Positions 8,825 to 19,373 of a DNA stretch of 64,000 nucleotides are shown in pieces. The notes under the pieces are model-generated. The model was not told where the DNA came from and searched no databases. It saw nothing but the letters and a program-made list of their open reading frames with translations. The first letter of the stretch is position 1. Each line of letters opens with the position of its first letter. Both the position numbers and the translations under genes were made by a program. Source of the DNA: Shewanella sp. MBTL60-112-B2 (lineage in GTDB: Bacteria; Pseudomonadota; Gammaproteobacteria; Enterobacterales; Shewanellaceae); the NCBI RefSeq assembly GCF_019655055.1, contig NZ_BPFA01000005.1, forward strand, positions 124,001 to 188,000. Direction: 5' to 3'.

Positions 8825-10205
8825 TAGTTTCCCCTTGCTTAATACTTCTTCCAATAAATTCATCTAGCTGACCACTGATGGCCATGAGTCTTGCGTATGC
8901 TTGTACATAGCGATATTGTGCGCCTAATTGCTGCGTCTCAACCGCATTAAGCTTGAGCTCCGCATCCACCTTTTCGATTGAGGTCGACAATCCTTGCTTA
9001 AACGCAATATCTCGCAAACGTTTGTTCTCTTCAGCTAAGCTCAAAGAAGTATTGAGTGACAACACCTCCTCTTGAGCTTGCAGCATCTGCCGATAACTTT
9101 GATCGAGCAGTAAGTTCAGATCTTGTTGAGTTTGTGCTTTGGTGTATCTGGCTTGTAGTAACGCACTTTGCGCCGCTTCGACCTTGCCACTGCGACCATC
9201 TCGGCTAAGTAACGGCATAGTAAAGCCAACCCCTAGCATCCAATCAGGTTCGATTTGGGCAAACAGGCTGTCATCTTCATACAAGGTGTAATTACCGTAG
9301 AGGAATACCGTTGGCAGGTAGCTACCCTTTTCAACGTCCACTAAACCTTGAGCTTGGGCTTCTTTTGCCTCAAGCAGTTTTAATGCAGGGTGTTGCTTCA
9401 TCGTGAGCTGGGATAACTGCGGTAATGAGGGAGAGCTATTTAGCATAAATAGCGGCGATGTGGTGTTCACTTCTCTTTCATGTAACATACGTGATAGAGC
9501 AATCATCGCCATTTCAGATTGACGTTTCGCGCTACCATAACTAACGCGAGCATTTTCTAATACCACTTGAGCGTTGAGACGCTCTACTTTAGCGATTTGC
9601 CCTTGCTGTTCCAGTTTTTGTGCATGGGAGGCGTGTAAGGTCAGTGAATCAACCAGCTCAGCCTGAGTATTCACCAGTGCTTGGGTGACTTCAACCGCGT
9701 AATAGCGATCGACTAACTGCAGAAATAGCTCGCGAGTTGTCAGCTTAAGTTCTTGCTCTTTCTCGGCAACTTCAGCCTCATGGATCCCTTGAGCCGCCGA
9801 AATTTTGCCGCCGGTGTAGATAGGCCACATAGCTTGTAAACTAGAGCGGAAAATATCTTGCTCAGTGAAAGGTGTCACAAACAAGGAGCCAGGGATCCCG
9901 GCCAGTGCTCCGCCAAGCGCTGGTGGCAAAGTAGCGGGATCAAGTGAGGCTAAAGGATTGAGATCGCGCAGATCCAACTCAATTGGTTTTTCTAAGCGAG
10001 TGTAGCTACCGGTCAAGTTAATCGACGGTAGATTCATATCTTCACCGGCTTCGCGTTCAGCTTCTGCGCGGTTAACTTCTTGAGCCCCCGCTTGCAATTT
10101 ATCGCTGACTTTGGTCAGCTGCTGCCATGCCTCGTCAAACGCCATCGTTTTAGCTTGGGCCGTTATCGGCAATGTAAGTAAAATCGCACACAGCAAACGT
10201 TTCAT
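8814..10205 (-). CDS. TolC-family outer membrane efflux protein
   Basis: About 463 residues. A signal peptide (MKRLLCAILLTLPITAQA) precedes two repeated helical-coil domains of the OEP family; the segments beginning LTTRELFLQLVDRYYAVE and LLQARYTKAQTQQDLNLLLD are equivalent helices in each half. The frame opens upstream at 10268, but the ATG at 10205 has AGAGGTG at the right distance and begins the signal peptide, so it is preferred. First gene of the exporter operon. It is probably dedicated to this operon rather than the housekeeping TolC, because it sits with its own adaptor and permeases. Confidence 0.9.
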   Translation of the reverse strand: MKRLLCAILLTLPITAQAKTMAFDEAWQQLTKVSDKLQAGAQEVNRAEAEREAGEDMNLPSINLTGSYTRLEKPIELDLRDLNPLASLDPATLPPALGGALAGIPGSLFVTPFTEQDIFRSSLQAMWPIYTGGKISAAQGIHEAEVAEKEQELKLTTRELFLQLVDRYYAVEVTQALVNTQAELVDSLTLHASHAQKLEQQGQIAKVERLNAQVVLENARVSYGSAKRQSEMAMIALSRMLHEREVNTTSPLFMLNSSPSLPQLSQLTMKQHPALKLLEAKEAQAQGLVDVEKGSYLPTVFLYGNYTLYEDDSLFAQIEPDWMLGVGFTMPLLSRDGRSGKVEAAQSALLQARYTKAQTQQDLNLLLDQSYRQMLQAQEEVLSLNTSLSLAEENKRLRDIAFKQGLSTSIEKVDAELKLNAVETQQLGAQYRYVQAYARLMAISGQLDEFIGRSIKQGETNAY

Positions 10206-10361
10206 TAGCACCTCTAGAGCTTTTACTCTAATTCCATTGGTAAATACTATCATTGCTATATGTAGCAAGCTAGGATTTAGACGGAACTCCTATCGCTAAA
10301 TCCTAGACTATATTAATTTTTTTGCTTTACACCGCTCAATATAGAGTATGAACGGGTTTGC

Positions 10362-10388
10362 TAAAAAGCACTCGCAAGTAAAGCGAGT
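10362..10388 (-). terminator. probable terminator of tldD
   Basis: On the minus strand a 6-bp stem (ACTCGC with GCGAGT, 10370-10375 and 10383-10388) is followed by GCTTTTTAG. It lies just after the tldD stop (10406) and before the exporter operon, suggesting the two are separate units. The stem is short. Confidence 0.55.
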
Positions 10389-10405
10389 ACTTAAGCTGTC
10401 AGCAA

Positions 10406-11854
10406 TTAAGCCGTACCGCCAACGGTTAACTTATCCAGCTTCAAAGTTGGCTGACCAACACCCACTGGCACGCTTTGACCATCTTTACCACAAACTCCCA
10501 CGCCCTTATCCAGCGCTAGATCATTACCGACCATAGAGATCTGGCTCATCGACTCTGGACCATTGCCAATCAGGGTTGCGCCCTTAATCGGCTGAGTGAT
10601 CTCGCCATTTTCGATTAAGTAGGCTTCTGACGCAGAGAACACAAACTTACCCGAAGTAATATCGACCTGACCGCCGCCAAAGTTAGGTGCGTACACACCT
10701 TTTTTAACCGATTTAATGATCTCTGCAGGATCAGACTCACCCGCTTCCATATAGGTATTGGTCATACGCGGCATTGGAAGGTGAGCATAAGACTCACGAC
10801 GACCATTACCTGTAGACTGCTGACCCATCAAGCGTGCATTGAGCTTGTCTTGCATATAACCTTTCAAGATACCGTTTTCGATCAATACCGTCTTCTGTGT
10901 TGGTACACCTTCATCATCGATAGATAATGAACCACGGCGATTAGCTATGGTGCCATCGTCAACTACGGTCACTAACTCTGACGCCACCTGCTGACCGACT
11001 TTGCCACTAAAAGCACTGCTACCTTTACGGTTGAAGTCACCTTCTAGGCCGTGACCTACAGCTTCGTGTAGTAGCACACCAGGCCAACCAGCACCGAGTA
11101 CCACTGGCATTTCGCCTGCTGGCGCATCGATAGCTTGTAAATTCACTTGTGCTTGACGCACTGCTTCACGGGCGAAGGCAAAGCAATATGGCAAACCATC
11201 GTCGCCGTCTTCTATCAACACGCTGTAATCGTGACGTCCGCCGCCACCTGAAGCACCGCGTTCACGCTTGCCATCTTCTTCTAAAATCACGCTACAGTTA
11301 AAACGTACTAACGGACGAATATCTGCCGCTAAAGTCCCGTCACTCGCTGCAACTAAAATCTCTTCATGGACACCAGACAGGCTCACTACAACCTGAATAA
11401 TGCGGCTGTCTAGGCTACGAATATACACATCGGCCTGCTTAAGCAGTTCAATTTTCTTCACCTCTTCCATCGCGGCAATAGGATCTGAACTAATATAGAG
11501 CGCCTTGCTCTGTTGCTGCTTCCAAGCATTAACTTTACCTTCACCACCAACAAGGGCAATACCACGCGCCGCTGTCGCCGCAGCCTCTAGTGCCGCAGGG
11601 GTAATTTCGTCAGCGTAAGCAAAACCGGTTTTCTCACCAGTAATGGCGCGAACACCCACGCCACGTTCAATATGAAAACTACCGTCTTTAACGATGCCAT
11701 CTTCTAGTACCCAAGATTCATGACGGCTGCCTTGAAAATAAAGGTCTGAGAAGTCAATTTGATGCTTATGGATACGCTTTAAATAGCTTTGTAGATCATC
11801 TATTGCTAGCCCATCTTGCAATAAGCTCTGTCCAACTTGAGTTAAAAATGGCAT
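10406..11854 (-). CDS. tldD: metalloprotease TldD
   Basis: A 482-residue zinc subunit of the TldD/PmbA protease. The metal-binding HEAVGH motif is at about residues 263-268, followed by GLEGDF as in the family. The frame opens at 11887, but starting at the ATG at 11854 gives the family length (E. coli 481) and it has a purine-rich ribosome site. With PmbA it forms the TldD-TldE heterodimer that trims unfolded peptides. Last gene of the mre-maf-rng-yhdP-nit-tldD block, an order shared with E. coli and relatives. Confidence 0.96.
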   Translation of the reverse strand: MPFLTQVGQSLLQDGLAIDDLQSYLKRIHKHQIDFSDLYFQGSRHESWVLEDGIVKDGSFHIERGVGVRAITGEKTGFAYADEITPAALEAAATAARGIALVGGEGKVNAWKQQQSKALYISSDPIAAMEEVKKIELLKQADVYIRSLDSRIIQVVVSLSGVHEEILVAASDGTLAADIRPLVRFNCSVILEEDGKRERGASGGGGRHDYSVLIEDGDDGLPYCFAFAREAVRQAQVNLQAIDAPAGEMPVVLGAGWPGVLLHEAVGHGLEGDFNRKGSSAFSGKVGQQVASELVTVVDDGTIANRRGSLSIDDEGVPTQKTVLIENGILKGYMQDKLNARLMGQQSTGNGRRESYAHLPMPRMTNTYMEAGESDPAEIIKSVKKGVYAPNFGGGQVDITSGKFVFSASEAYLIENGEITQPIKGATLIGNGPESMSQISMVGNDLALDKGVGVCGKDGQSVPVGVGQPTLKLDKLTVGGTA

Positions 11855-11955
11855 CTCTTCTCTCTTCATATTGATTCGATAATACATTTCGGTAAACCGA
11901 GTCTCACTCTGTGAGTCTCAACGTACCTTAAATTCATGGTTCGATTTAAGCCGAG

Positions 11956-12792
11956 TCAGTTCGACTTAAGCGCAGGTTGCACAAATCGATTATGCGTCAT
12001 CACCGGCATTTTAGTGCGGATATCTTGCAAGCTTTGCAGCTCAACCTCCGCTTGCAACCAGCCGGTTCCTTGTTGCTTTTGCGCGAGAACCTCTCCCCAC
12101 GGGCTAACAATCATACTTTGCCCCCAGGTCTCTCGGCTACCACCGTTGTGAAGTCCCCATTGGGCTGCACCTAAAATAAAGCATTGGGTTTCGATAGCTC
12201 GGGCCTGTAATAGCACCTGCCAATGGGCTTCTCCCGTTACCTTAGTGAATGCGGCGGGAACGGCAATAAGCTCGGCACCAGCTTCTCGTAGAGCTCTAAA
12301 AAGGTCGGGAAAACGTATGTCATAACAGATTGCCAGCCCCAATTTACCCATAGGTGTATTAACGACAACTATCTGCTCACCAGGGCAGAACGCATCGCTC
12401 TCACGATACTGTTTAGTGCCATCTGTTACCTCAACATCGAACAGGTGTAGCTTATCGTACTGGCCCAATATGCTACCGTCGACGTCAAACACATAACAGC
12501 GATTATAGACCCGACCATCTTCGGCCAAAATGGGAATACTCCCAGCCACTAGCACCACTAGGTAGCGTTTCGCTAACTCTGATAATGCCTGCTTTAGCGG
12601 ACTTTGCTCGGCATCGGTTGCATATTGCAGTTGCTGGCTTTCATGCCCGCCGAATAGCAGGCAACACTCCGGCAAAACTACCAGTTGTGGCTCATCGCTA
12701 TGACGCGGTAATACCTTAAGCTGCGACTCGATAAACGCTAGATTGTCCGATACGCTGCGGCTGCTTTGACATTGCAGTAGGCTGACTTGCAT
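11956..12792 (-). CDS. nitrilase-superfamily carbon-nitrogen hydrolase (Nit/YbeM-like)
   Basis: A 278-residue cytoplasmic amidase with the full catalytic triad of the superfamily: Glu42 (LPECC), Lys114 (YDKLHLFD) and Cys156 (AICYDIRFPDLFR). The sequence is closest in feel to Nit1/YbeM, which hydrolyse deaminated glutathione as metabolite repair; the substrate is inferred. The N-terminus MQVSLLQCQS is the usual first beta strand, so the 77-base overlap with the end of yhdP appears real. The gene lies between yhdP and tldD in one transcript. Confidence 0.9.
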   Translation of the reverse strand: MQVSLLQCQSSRSVSDNLAFIESQLKVLPRHSDEPQLVVLPECCLLFGGHESQQLQYATDAEQSPLKQALSELAKRYLVVLVAGSIPILAEDGRVYNRCYVFDVDGSILGQYDKLHLFDVEVTDGTKQYRESDAFCPGEQIVVVNTPMGKLGLAICYDIRFPDLFRALREAGAELIAVPAAFTKVTGEAHWQVLLQARAIETQCFILGAAQWGLHNGGSRETWGQSMIVSPWGEVLAQKQQGTGWLQAEVELQSLQDIRTKMPVMTHNRFVQPALKSN

Positions 12793-15700
12793 CTACATCT
12801 CCCTTTAGTTTCCCGTCCGATGTCTCGTTCAATAACGATTCACTCAATGGTAACTCACCCAATGATGACTCACTAAGTGACGACTCGGCCTCGGTCTTAC
12901 TCTGCTCTACCTGCTCGCTCGGCTGACTCTCAACCACTGTTAACTTTGCAGGCTCCTTGCGACTTTCAACAAAATTAGTTTTCACATGCGTGATCGCCTG
13001 AAGCTCGACTCCAGATCCCAGCACATCTTTGCCATCTACAACCTTTGACTCAACAGTAGCCCCTGCGTCATTCTTAAGCTCAGCTTTAACGCTTTCACCT
13101 GTAGCTGTATCCCCTACGGCTTGCGGCCCAACAGGCACTTGCTGACTGCCAGGCTCTACGGCCTTCTTAGGCAGGACTGACTCAGGGATCTCAATCTCTT
13201 TGCTCTTACGCTCTAGCTCTTCTAGCTTAGGCTCTGACATGGTACCTGTGAGTCTAAAGCGGATCTCTGAAATCACCTCAATCACAGGCTCTAGCACCTT
13301 AGTCAGTGCAAATGCACCTAAACCAAATGTCCAACCACCGGTACTGAGCAAGACAACAGTTGGCACACTCGAGGCAAGCTGCGGGACAAAGCGAATATCA
13401 TAATTAAGGCTCTCAGTAGTCAAGTCGGTATAACCCCGCACTCGCATATTGCCTGCTACCGCCTTCATCTCGGTATCCGTAGTTTTTACCACGCCATTAT
13501 CTAACTTTAAGGTGCCGTGAAATGAATCGAAGTAGAGGCCTTTACCAAAGACGTCGGAAAAATCTAATGACAGCTTTCTTAACAATGAATCTAAACTAAA
13601 TAGCGAGAAAATGCGCGCTCCCTTATCGCTGACTTCAGATAAGTGACCCTTACCTAGCTCGAAGCTCACGTCACCATTAAGTGTCTCAAGCGAAAACGCA
13701 TAAGGTGCTCCAGTCCAAGAGATCTCGGCTTTGACCTCTGTTGGCGCATTCTTAAGTCCAGGATCGATACCTAACTGCTCAGAAAGATAGTCAAATTTGC
13801 TAGCATCTAAGTTGAGCTTAAATGAGGTCAAATTCTTGCCCTCACTCATATCCCAATCACCGTGTCCCTTAAGCTCAACGTTTGCTGTCGTCAAAGACAC
13901 TGTCTGGATCTGATAGGATTCCCCCTTTGGCGTACCTTGCAGTACCAAGTGGCCTAAGGAGCGACCATAAAGAGAGAAATCATCGACATCGACAGCTAAC
14001 GGAGGCAAGTTAGCCATAATGGTATCTGACTTATAATGCGCATTTTCTTCACTCCGCATTGTAGGTGCCATATGGAATTTACTCGCCACCAGTTTTAAGC
14101 CCTGATTGACCCAGTCAGGATAAAAATCAATCCGACCATCAAACTGCTGTGAAGTCACGTCGAAACGCCAAGCATGTTCAGTTGGCGCCGCGCTAAATAC
14201 CATATCCTCGAGTGGCTGCCCCATGAAATCAAATTGATTAAACTCGGCATCGATCGACACTAAAGGTGGAAAGAATGCAGCCTTCTCTTGTTCGCTAGTA
14301 TCTGTCACCAGCTTGGTGACATCACTTTGGCTAACAAAGCCTTGAATGATTGGCAGCCAAGGAGAAAACTCAGTGCTATCAAGATCGATCTGTAAGTGAC
14401 CTTGGGTTTTGCGTAGCTGATCTCCAGGCTTAAATAAACGGCCTAAAAGAAGATCAAAATGCGACAGAGCATTGCCTGAGTCGGCATCGAAACCGCCCCA
14501 AAACTCTAACTGCTTATCAAGCTTTATACCTAGAGAGGCCTGCTTATTGTCACCAATCAGCTCGGCCACCAGCTGCTTAGCTTCATCTTGCTGCTTAGCA
14601 AAAGGGGCTGGAAGATTAAGCTCGGTGCCAATAAGATCGGTTTCCACTCGAGCTTGAACTCGATAACCTATGGGATCGAAAATCAAGGTAAGATCGCCAG
14701 ACCAATCGGCCTCACCCGAATAATACTCGCTCAACGGATTATCGAGCTCTGCAGGTAAATCAGCGAGCTGCCATTGCCCTTTCAGACTCACATCCACACC
14801 GTAATTCTGGTTCATGCTTTGGCTATTAAAACTTAGCTGCAACGGTTGCTTATACATGATGGCATTGAGATCTGTCCCCGTTACCACATCATTAATAAAC
14901 TGAATTTGCCCCGTGAGTTTCTCTAGCGCGATGCCAGGCTCTGTGATGTAGACGGGGGTATCTTTAAAGTTAACCGTCCCCTTAATCACTTCAGACTCAC
15001 CATCATAAAGAGGGATGCTTAAATCGATTTGGCCAGTAATATCACCTGCTATTTGCACCACATCTAGCGTGGCACCGACTGAGTCTACCAAGGGCGATTG
15101 TTGGATCACTTCATTGGCTGCTTCGGCTTTGGTAGCAAGATCGGCTTTCACTGTCAGTAGACTCTTTTCTCCCAGGGCCGGAATACCGATATAAGCTCCA
15201 TCGGCTTTAACATCGAGTAACTGCCCTTGGTTTACCCATAGATCCATGGAATCGTTTTCAAAGAGTGCAGAAAGGTTAAGTTTATCTACCGCAGGCCAGG
15301 TATTTTGAAACTCAAACTCGGCTTCAGCCAGAGTAAAGCCAGCTTGAAAAATACCATCATGTTGAGCATAGGGGTAATTGCTAAAAGCACCGTGCCATAT
15401 CACGAGAGCGTCATCGGTTTTACCAGACTTTAACGCCTCGGTGAGGTAAATGACCAGATCATTGCTCATGCCTTTCAGTGGGAAATAAAGATGAGCCTTG
15501 GCAACATCATGGATATCGATATTGGCCAGTAATGCCATATGTGCTGCATCGGCAAACTCTAGACGCACAACTGCGTCAATATCGAGATCTGAATTACTAA
15601 AATGCACCTTAGGCAGAGAGAGTGCTAAGTCGCTAAAGTTAAAATCACCAGTTAATGCATCCCCGTTAAACTGAAGAGGCTCAGCAAAACCACCATTAAA

Positions 15701-17041
15701 GTCGATAGTGTACTGCTGCTGTGGCAATTCAAAACTGAGTGAATCATTAAACATTCTCAAGCTGGCATCGACTGGCTTCAAACCTGCAATAGCGCCACTC
15801 GCCTGCCAGGAGATCTGCTCTAAATTTAATACGACTTGTGGCTGCTCAAGTAAAGATTTCCAATGGGCTCGCAGCTCGGTAACCTTACCGACAGGCTTTA
15901 AAGACTGCCAAGTATTAAGTCCGTCGAGCTCGACGCCAGGGATCAAAGGCAAGAGTGGCAACAAGCTGCTCAGCTCAAGTTGATTAAGGCTGGCATCGAT
16001 CCCTTGCTTATTCTGCCTCGCAAGCAGCTGAGCCTTTGGCCAAGGCTGCTCATTGGTTGAAAAGTTAAGATCCTGGCTGGCTAATAACCAACCCTGCTCG
16101 TTAGGTTTCCAGGATACGGCGCCGGACTCGATGGTAAACTGCTGTGGCTCACCATTTAAGAACCATTCCAGCCAGCTTGGCTGAAACTCTACTGTCGCAC
16201 CATCAAACATCCGATTAGAAAAGCCAACCCAAGCTTGTAGGTTAACCACGCCTTCTAGAGGCAAACGCTTGCTAGTATCGTAAGGGTTCGGCTGTCTTGA
16301 GGCCCATTCGCCTATATCGAGAGAGCGAGCGGCTAGATAAAACTGACCGACCAGTGATTCAGGACGATAACCACTGCCTTTCACATCTACGCTAAGTGCG
16401 AGCTGCTCGACTTCAGAGGCATCTTGGTCGAGAAACAATTTGCCCTCGCCACGGTGACGACCACTAGTATTACGCCACTTCATATCTTTAATATAGATGG
16501 GACGATAATCGTGATCTTTACTCAGAAGCTGAAACCTAGCATCGGTTATTGAGAAACGATCTAACTGCTCAAGCAGTAACTGATAGAGCCAGTCAGTTTG
16601 TAACTTGCTGTTAGACTCCCGAGGCTCAAGTGCCTTTAATCGATCAAGATCTAAGGCAACATTCACGCCATCAAAGATGACATCTTCAATCTGTGGCGTC
16701 GCGGTAATTAATGTCTGCCAGAAATCAAGCTTCACGTGCACTCGCTCAAAAAGCAGAGTCACAGGGAGATTGTCCTGCGCGGGCAAGACGAAGTTTTTAA
16801 CCGTTAAGGCTGGCCCATAGGCCTGCCACTCAGCCGCAAGCTGACCGACTTCGACTTCGACTCGATATTCAGCTTCCACAAATGCAATCAGCTCCATACG
16901 GACCTGATCCAACTGAGGTAACAAGCCCCTAAAAAGGCTAACCATTAGCGCAAATAACACTAGAATAATGGCGAGAAATTGCCAGCAAAAACGTGTCAAA
17001 TTAAAGGAGCGCTTTTTAGGCGCACAGGTATCTGGTGGCAC
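12716..17041 (-). CDS. yhdP: YhdP family AsmA-like lipid transport protein
   Basis: A 1441-residue inner-membrane-anchored periplasmic protein with a single membrane helix at about residues 18-40 and then very long beta-rich repeats of the DUF3971/AsmA-like type. In E. coli, YhdP, TamB and YdbH move phospholipids to the outer membrane. The start is GTG, overlapping the rng stop as TAGTG, which suggests translational coupling. The E. coli protein has about 1266 residues; here a Ser/Glu/Lys-rich tail of about 165 residues follows the conserved domain, and its end overlaps the nitrilase gene by 77 bases. Confidence 0.93.
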   Translation of the reverse strand: MPPDTCAPKKRSFNLTRFCWQFLAIILVLFALMVSLFRGLLPQLDQVRMELIAFVEAEYRVEVEVGQLAAEWQAYGPALTVKNFVLPAQDNLPVTLLFERVHVKLDFWQTLITATPQIEDVIFDGVNVALDLDRLKALEPRESNSKLQTDWLYQLLLEQLDRFSITDARFQLLSKDHDYRPIYIKDMKWRNTSGRHRGEGKLFLDQDASEVEQLALSVDVKGSGYRPESLVGQFYLAARSLDIGEWASRQPNPYDTSKRLPLEGVVNLQAWVGFSNRMFDGATVEFQPSWLEWFLNGEPQQFTIESGAVSWKPNEQGWLLASQDLNFSTNEQPWPKAQLLARQNKQGIDASLNQLELSSLLPLLPLIPGVELDGLNTWQSLKPVGKVTELRAHWKSLLEQPQVVLNLEQISWQASGAIAGLKPVDASLRMFNDSLSFELPQQQYTIDFNGGFAEPLQFNGDALTGDFNFSDLALSLPKVHFSNSDLDIDAVVRLEFADAAHMALLANIDIHDVAKAHLYFPLKGMSNDLVIYLTEALKSGKTDDALVIWHGAFSNYPYAQHDGIFQAGFTLAEAEFEFQNTWPAVDKLNLSALFENDSMDLWVNQGQLLDVKADGAYIGIPALGEKSLLTVKADLATKAEAANEVIQQSPLVDSVGATLDVVQIAGDITGQIDLSIPLYDGESEVIKGTVNFKDTPVYITEPGIALEKLTGQIQFINDVVTGTDLNAIMYKQPLQLSFNSQSMNQNYGVDVSLKGQWQLADLPAELDNPLSEYYSGEADWSGDLTLIFDPIGYRVQARVETDLIGTELNLPAPFAKQQDEAKQLVAELIGDNKQASLGIKLDKQLEFWGGFDADSGNALSHFDLLLGRLFKPGDQLRKTQGHLQIDLDSTEFSPWLPIIQGFVSQSDVTKLVTDTSEQEKAAFFPPLVSIDAEFNQFDFMGQPLEDMVFSAAPTEHAWRFDVTSQQFDGRIDFYPDWVNQGLKLVASKFHMAPTMRSEENAHYKSDTIMANLPPLAVDVDDFSLYGRSLGHLVLQGTPKGESYQIQTVSLTTANVELKGHGDWDMSEGKNLTSFKLNLDASKFDYLSEQLGIDPGLKNAPTEVKAEISWTGAPYAFSLETLNGDVSFELGKGHLSEVSDKGARIFSLFSLDSLLRKLSLDFSDVFGKGLYFDSFHGTLKLDNGVVKTTDTEMKAVAGNMRVRGYTDLTTESLNYDIRFVPQLASSVPTVVLLSTGGWTFGLGAFALTKVLEPVIEVISEIRFRLTGTMSEPKLEELERKSKEIEIPESVLPKKAVEPGSQQVPVGPQAVGDTATGESVKAELKNDAGATVESKVVDGKDVLGSGVELQAITHVKTNFVESRKEPAKLTVVESQPSEQVEQSKTEAESSLSESSLGELPLSESLLNETSDGKLKGDVDASQPTAMSKQPQRIGQSSVYRVAA

Positions 17042-18549
17042 TACATTATCACCACATCGAATTTGTTTTGCGCGTACATAGGTTCACTCTGCAGCCTAAC
17101 TCGCTTACCGATATAAACTTCTAGCTCGCCGAGCAGGTGGCTCTCATCACCCTTTAGGCTTTGATACACAGTAGGCGAACAATAAACTAAAAACTCATCG
17201 GCATCATAGCCACGATTTAAGCGAATGATCTCTCTGAAGATCTCGTATGAAACCGTTTCAACCGTCTTTAAGCTACCTGTACCTTGGCAAGATGGGCACT
17301 CTCCGCAAAGGACATGCTCTAAACTCTCGCGAGTACGCTTGCGAGTCATCTCCACTAAACCTAAACCGGAAAAACCACTGATATTGGTTTTAACACGATC
17401 GTGAGCCAAGGCGCCTTCTAAACTCGCTAACACACGCTTTTTATGTTCGCCATTAAGCATATCGATAAAGTCGATAATGATAATGCCACCTAAATTACGT
17501 AAGCGTAACTGACGAGCAATCGCGTGAGTGGCTTCGAGGTTGGTGTTAAAGATGGTTTCTTCAAGATTACGATGACCAACAAATGCGCCGGTATTAATAT
17601 CGACCGTAGTCATGGCCTCGGTTTGATCTATGATCAAATAGCCACCAGACTTAAGCTCTACTTTACGACCGAGTGCACGTTGCACTTCATTTTCGACATC
17701 ATACAGATCGAAAATCGGGATCGGACCATTGTAATGCTCAAGTTTATCTGCGATCTCCGGCATAAACTCTTGGGCAAACTGCTGTAACTCTTCGTAGGTT
17801 TGCGCAGAGTCCACTTGGATCTGATCCAGCTCTGTTCCCACGAAGTCACGCACAATACGCACAGGTAAGGCGAGGTCTTGATATAGCAAAGATACACCGC
17901 GACGCTTACGACGCTCACTCACTTTAGCCCATACCCGTCTTAAAAAGCCTGCATCTTGCACTAACTCATCTTCGCCGGCACTTTCTGCAGCGGTACGGAT
18001 GATAAAGCCACCATCGTCATCGACAAATGGCTGAGTAATTTTCTTCAGGCGTGCACGTACAGATTCAGACTCAATGCGCTGAGAAACGCCAACATGACTA
18101 GAACCGGGCATAAAGACTAAATAACGAGAAGGTAGGGTGATATCTGTAGTTAAGCGCGCACCCTTAGTACCCAGTGGATCTTTAACCACCTGCACCATGA
18201 TGTCTTGCCCTTGCCTTACCAGCTGAGCAATATCACGCACCACAAAATTGCCTTTTTCAACATCGGCAACACATTCTGTGTGCGGCACGATATCGGATGC
18301 GTGTAAAAATGCGGCTTTATCTAAACCAATATCAACAAAAGCGGCCTGCATACCAGGCAAAACACGACTGACTTTACCCTTATAGATATTGCCAACTAAA
18401 CCTCGCTTCATGCGGCGTTCAATATGGACTTCCTGTAAAACACCATGCTCAACTAGGGCAACTCGAGCTTCAGTTGGTGTTACATTGATTAACAGTTCAG
18501 AGCCTATTTTTTTCTGTACTCTGTTTTGCGCGAATCGACTTCTACTCAC
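17041..18549 (-). CDS. rng: ribonuclease G
   Basis: A 502-residue endoribonuclease of the RNase E/G family that matures 16S rRNA and cleaves mRNA. The N-terminal part contains the S1 domain (GNIYKGKVSRVLPGMQAAFVDIG). The catalytic region includes IIIIDFIDM, whose aspartates bind Mg. CGECPSCQGTG is the Cys-rich zinc-link region. The start is GTG with GGGGTGAG just upstream; the N-terminus is about 14 residues longer than E. coli RNase G. It overlaps yhdP by one base. Confidence 0.96.
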   Translation of the reverse strand: MSRSRFAQNRVQKKIGSELLINVTPTEARVALVEHGVLQEVHIERRMKRGLVGNIYKGKVSRVLPGMQAAFVDIGLDKAAFLHASDIVPHTECVADVEKGNFVVRDIAQLVRQGQDIMVQVVKDPLGTKGARLTTDITLPSRYLVFMPGSSHVGVSQRIESESVRARLKKITQPFVDDDGGFIIRTAAESAGEDELVQDAGFLRRVWAKVSERRKRRGVSLLYQDLALPVRIVRDFVGTELDQIQVDSAQTYEELQQFAQEFMPEIADKLEHYNGPIPIFDLYDVENEVQRALGRKVELKSGGYLIIDQTEAMTTVDINTGAFVGHRNLEETIFNTNLEATHAIARQLRLRNLGGIIIIDFIDMLNGEHKKRVLASLEGALAHDRVKTNISGFSGLGLVEMTRKRTRESLEHVLCGECPSCQGTGSLKTVETVSYEIFREIIRLNRGYDADEFLVYCSPTVYQSLKGDESHLLGELEVYIGKRVRLQSEPMYAQNKFDVVIM

Positions 18550-18709
18550 AACTCACCCCACTTAGGGAAATAGCTAATTTAAAAAGGATTTGGCGTAGAT
18601 TGTGATCCTGCTAACTGGGTAGATACATACCCGTTAGCGAGCTAAAGTCTGCAATGATTGATGTTTTATAGTTTGGCTACTTAGGCCTAATTATTACTGT
18701 TTCTTATCG

Positions 18710-19306
18710 CTATAAAACTTGCATCTCACACAACAACGCACGGGTTTCGACCAAAGGTAACCCAACTACCGCGGAATAACTTCCTTCGATAGCTTCAACA
18801 AAACTTCCACCTAAGCCTTGGATCCCGTAGGCACCCGCCTTATCCATTGGCTCGCCAGTGGCAATATAAGCCAAAATATCAGTCTCACTTAGCACACTAA
18901 ATTGCACCCGAGTTTTAACTAATCGACTTATCATCTTAGTGCCATCGGTTAGGGCCACGGCTGTCATCACCTGATGTGCATTACCCGATAGGCTTGCTAG
19001 GATCTCGGCAGCATTAGCCTCGTCGGTAGGCTTACCCAAAATGGTTTCACCTAGCACCACGATAGTATCTGAGCCTAACACCACTGCTTGTTTATCAGTA
19101 CCGTATAAGTCTAGGCCAGCCAAGGCTTTTTCCTGCGCTAGTCGCAGCACAAACTCTTCAGCTGACTCACCAACTTGATGACTCTCATCAATATCGGCCG
19201 CCAAGATCTCAAATTCGAATGGTTTGGCGCGGTTAGTATTTAAAAAAGCTAACTGACCTAACAACTCTTTACGACGAGGCGAGCCCGAAGCAAGTACTAA
19301 CTGCAT
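18710..19306 (-). CDS. maf: Maf-like nucleoside triphosphate pyrophosphatase (YhdE type)
   Basis: A 198-residue protein with the Maf signature [12 protein letters not shown] at the N-terminus, SDTIVVL in the middle and [12 protein letters not shown]. Maf proteins hydrolyse non-canonical or dTTP/UTP-type nucleotides. The gene lies between mreD and rng as in E. coli yhdE. A 160-base gap to rng and a 67-base gap to mreD are longer than the other junctions and may hold extra promoters. Confidence 0.94.
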   Translation of the reverse strand: MQLVLASGSPRRKELLGQLAFLNTNRAKPFEFEILAADIDESHQVGESAEEFVLRLAQEKALAGLDLYGTDKQAVVLGSDTIVVLGETILGKPTDEANAAEILASLSGNAHQVMTAVALTDGTKMISRLVKTRVQFSVLSETDILAYIATGEPMDKAGAYGIQGLGGSFVEAIEGSYSAVVGLPLVETRALLCEMQVL

Positions 19307-19373
19307 ATTGAGTACCTTTTATGATGCTAACTAAACCAATCGATTAATCTAAATCGTTCGGCCAAACGTTTGT

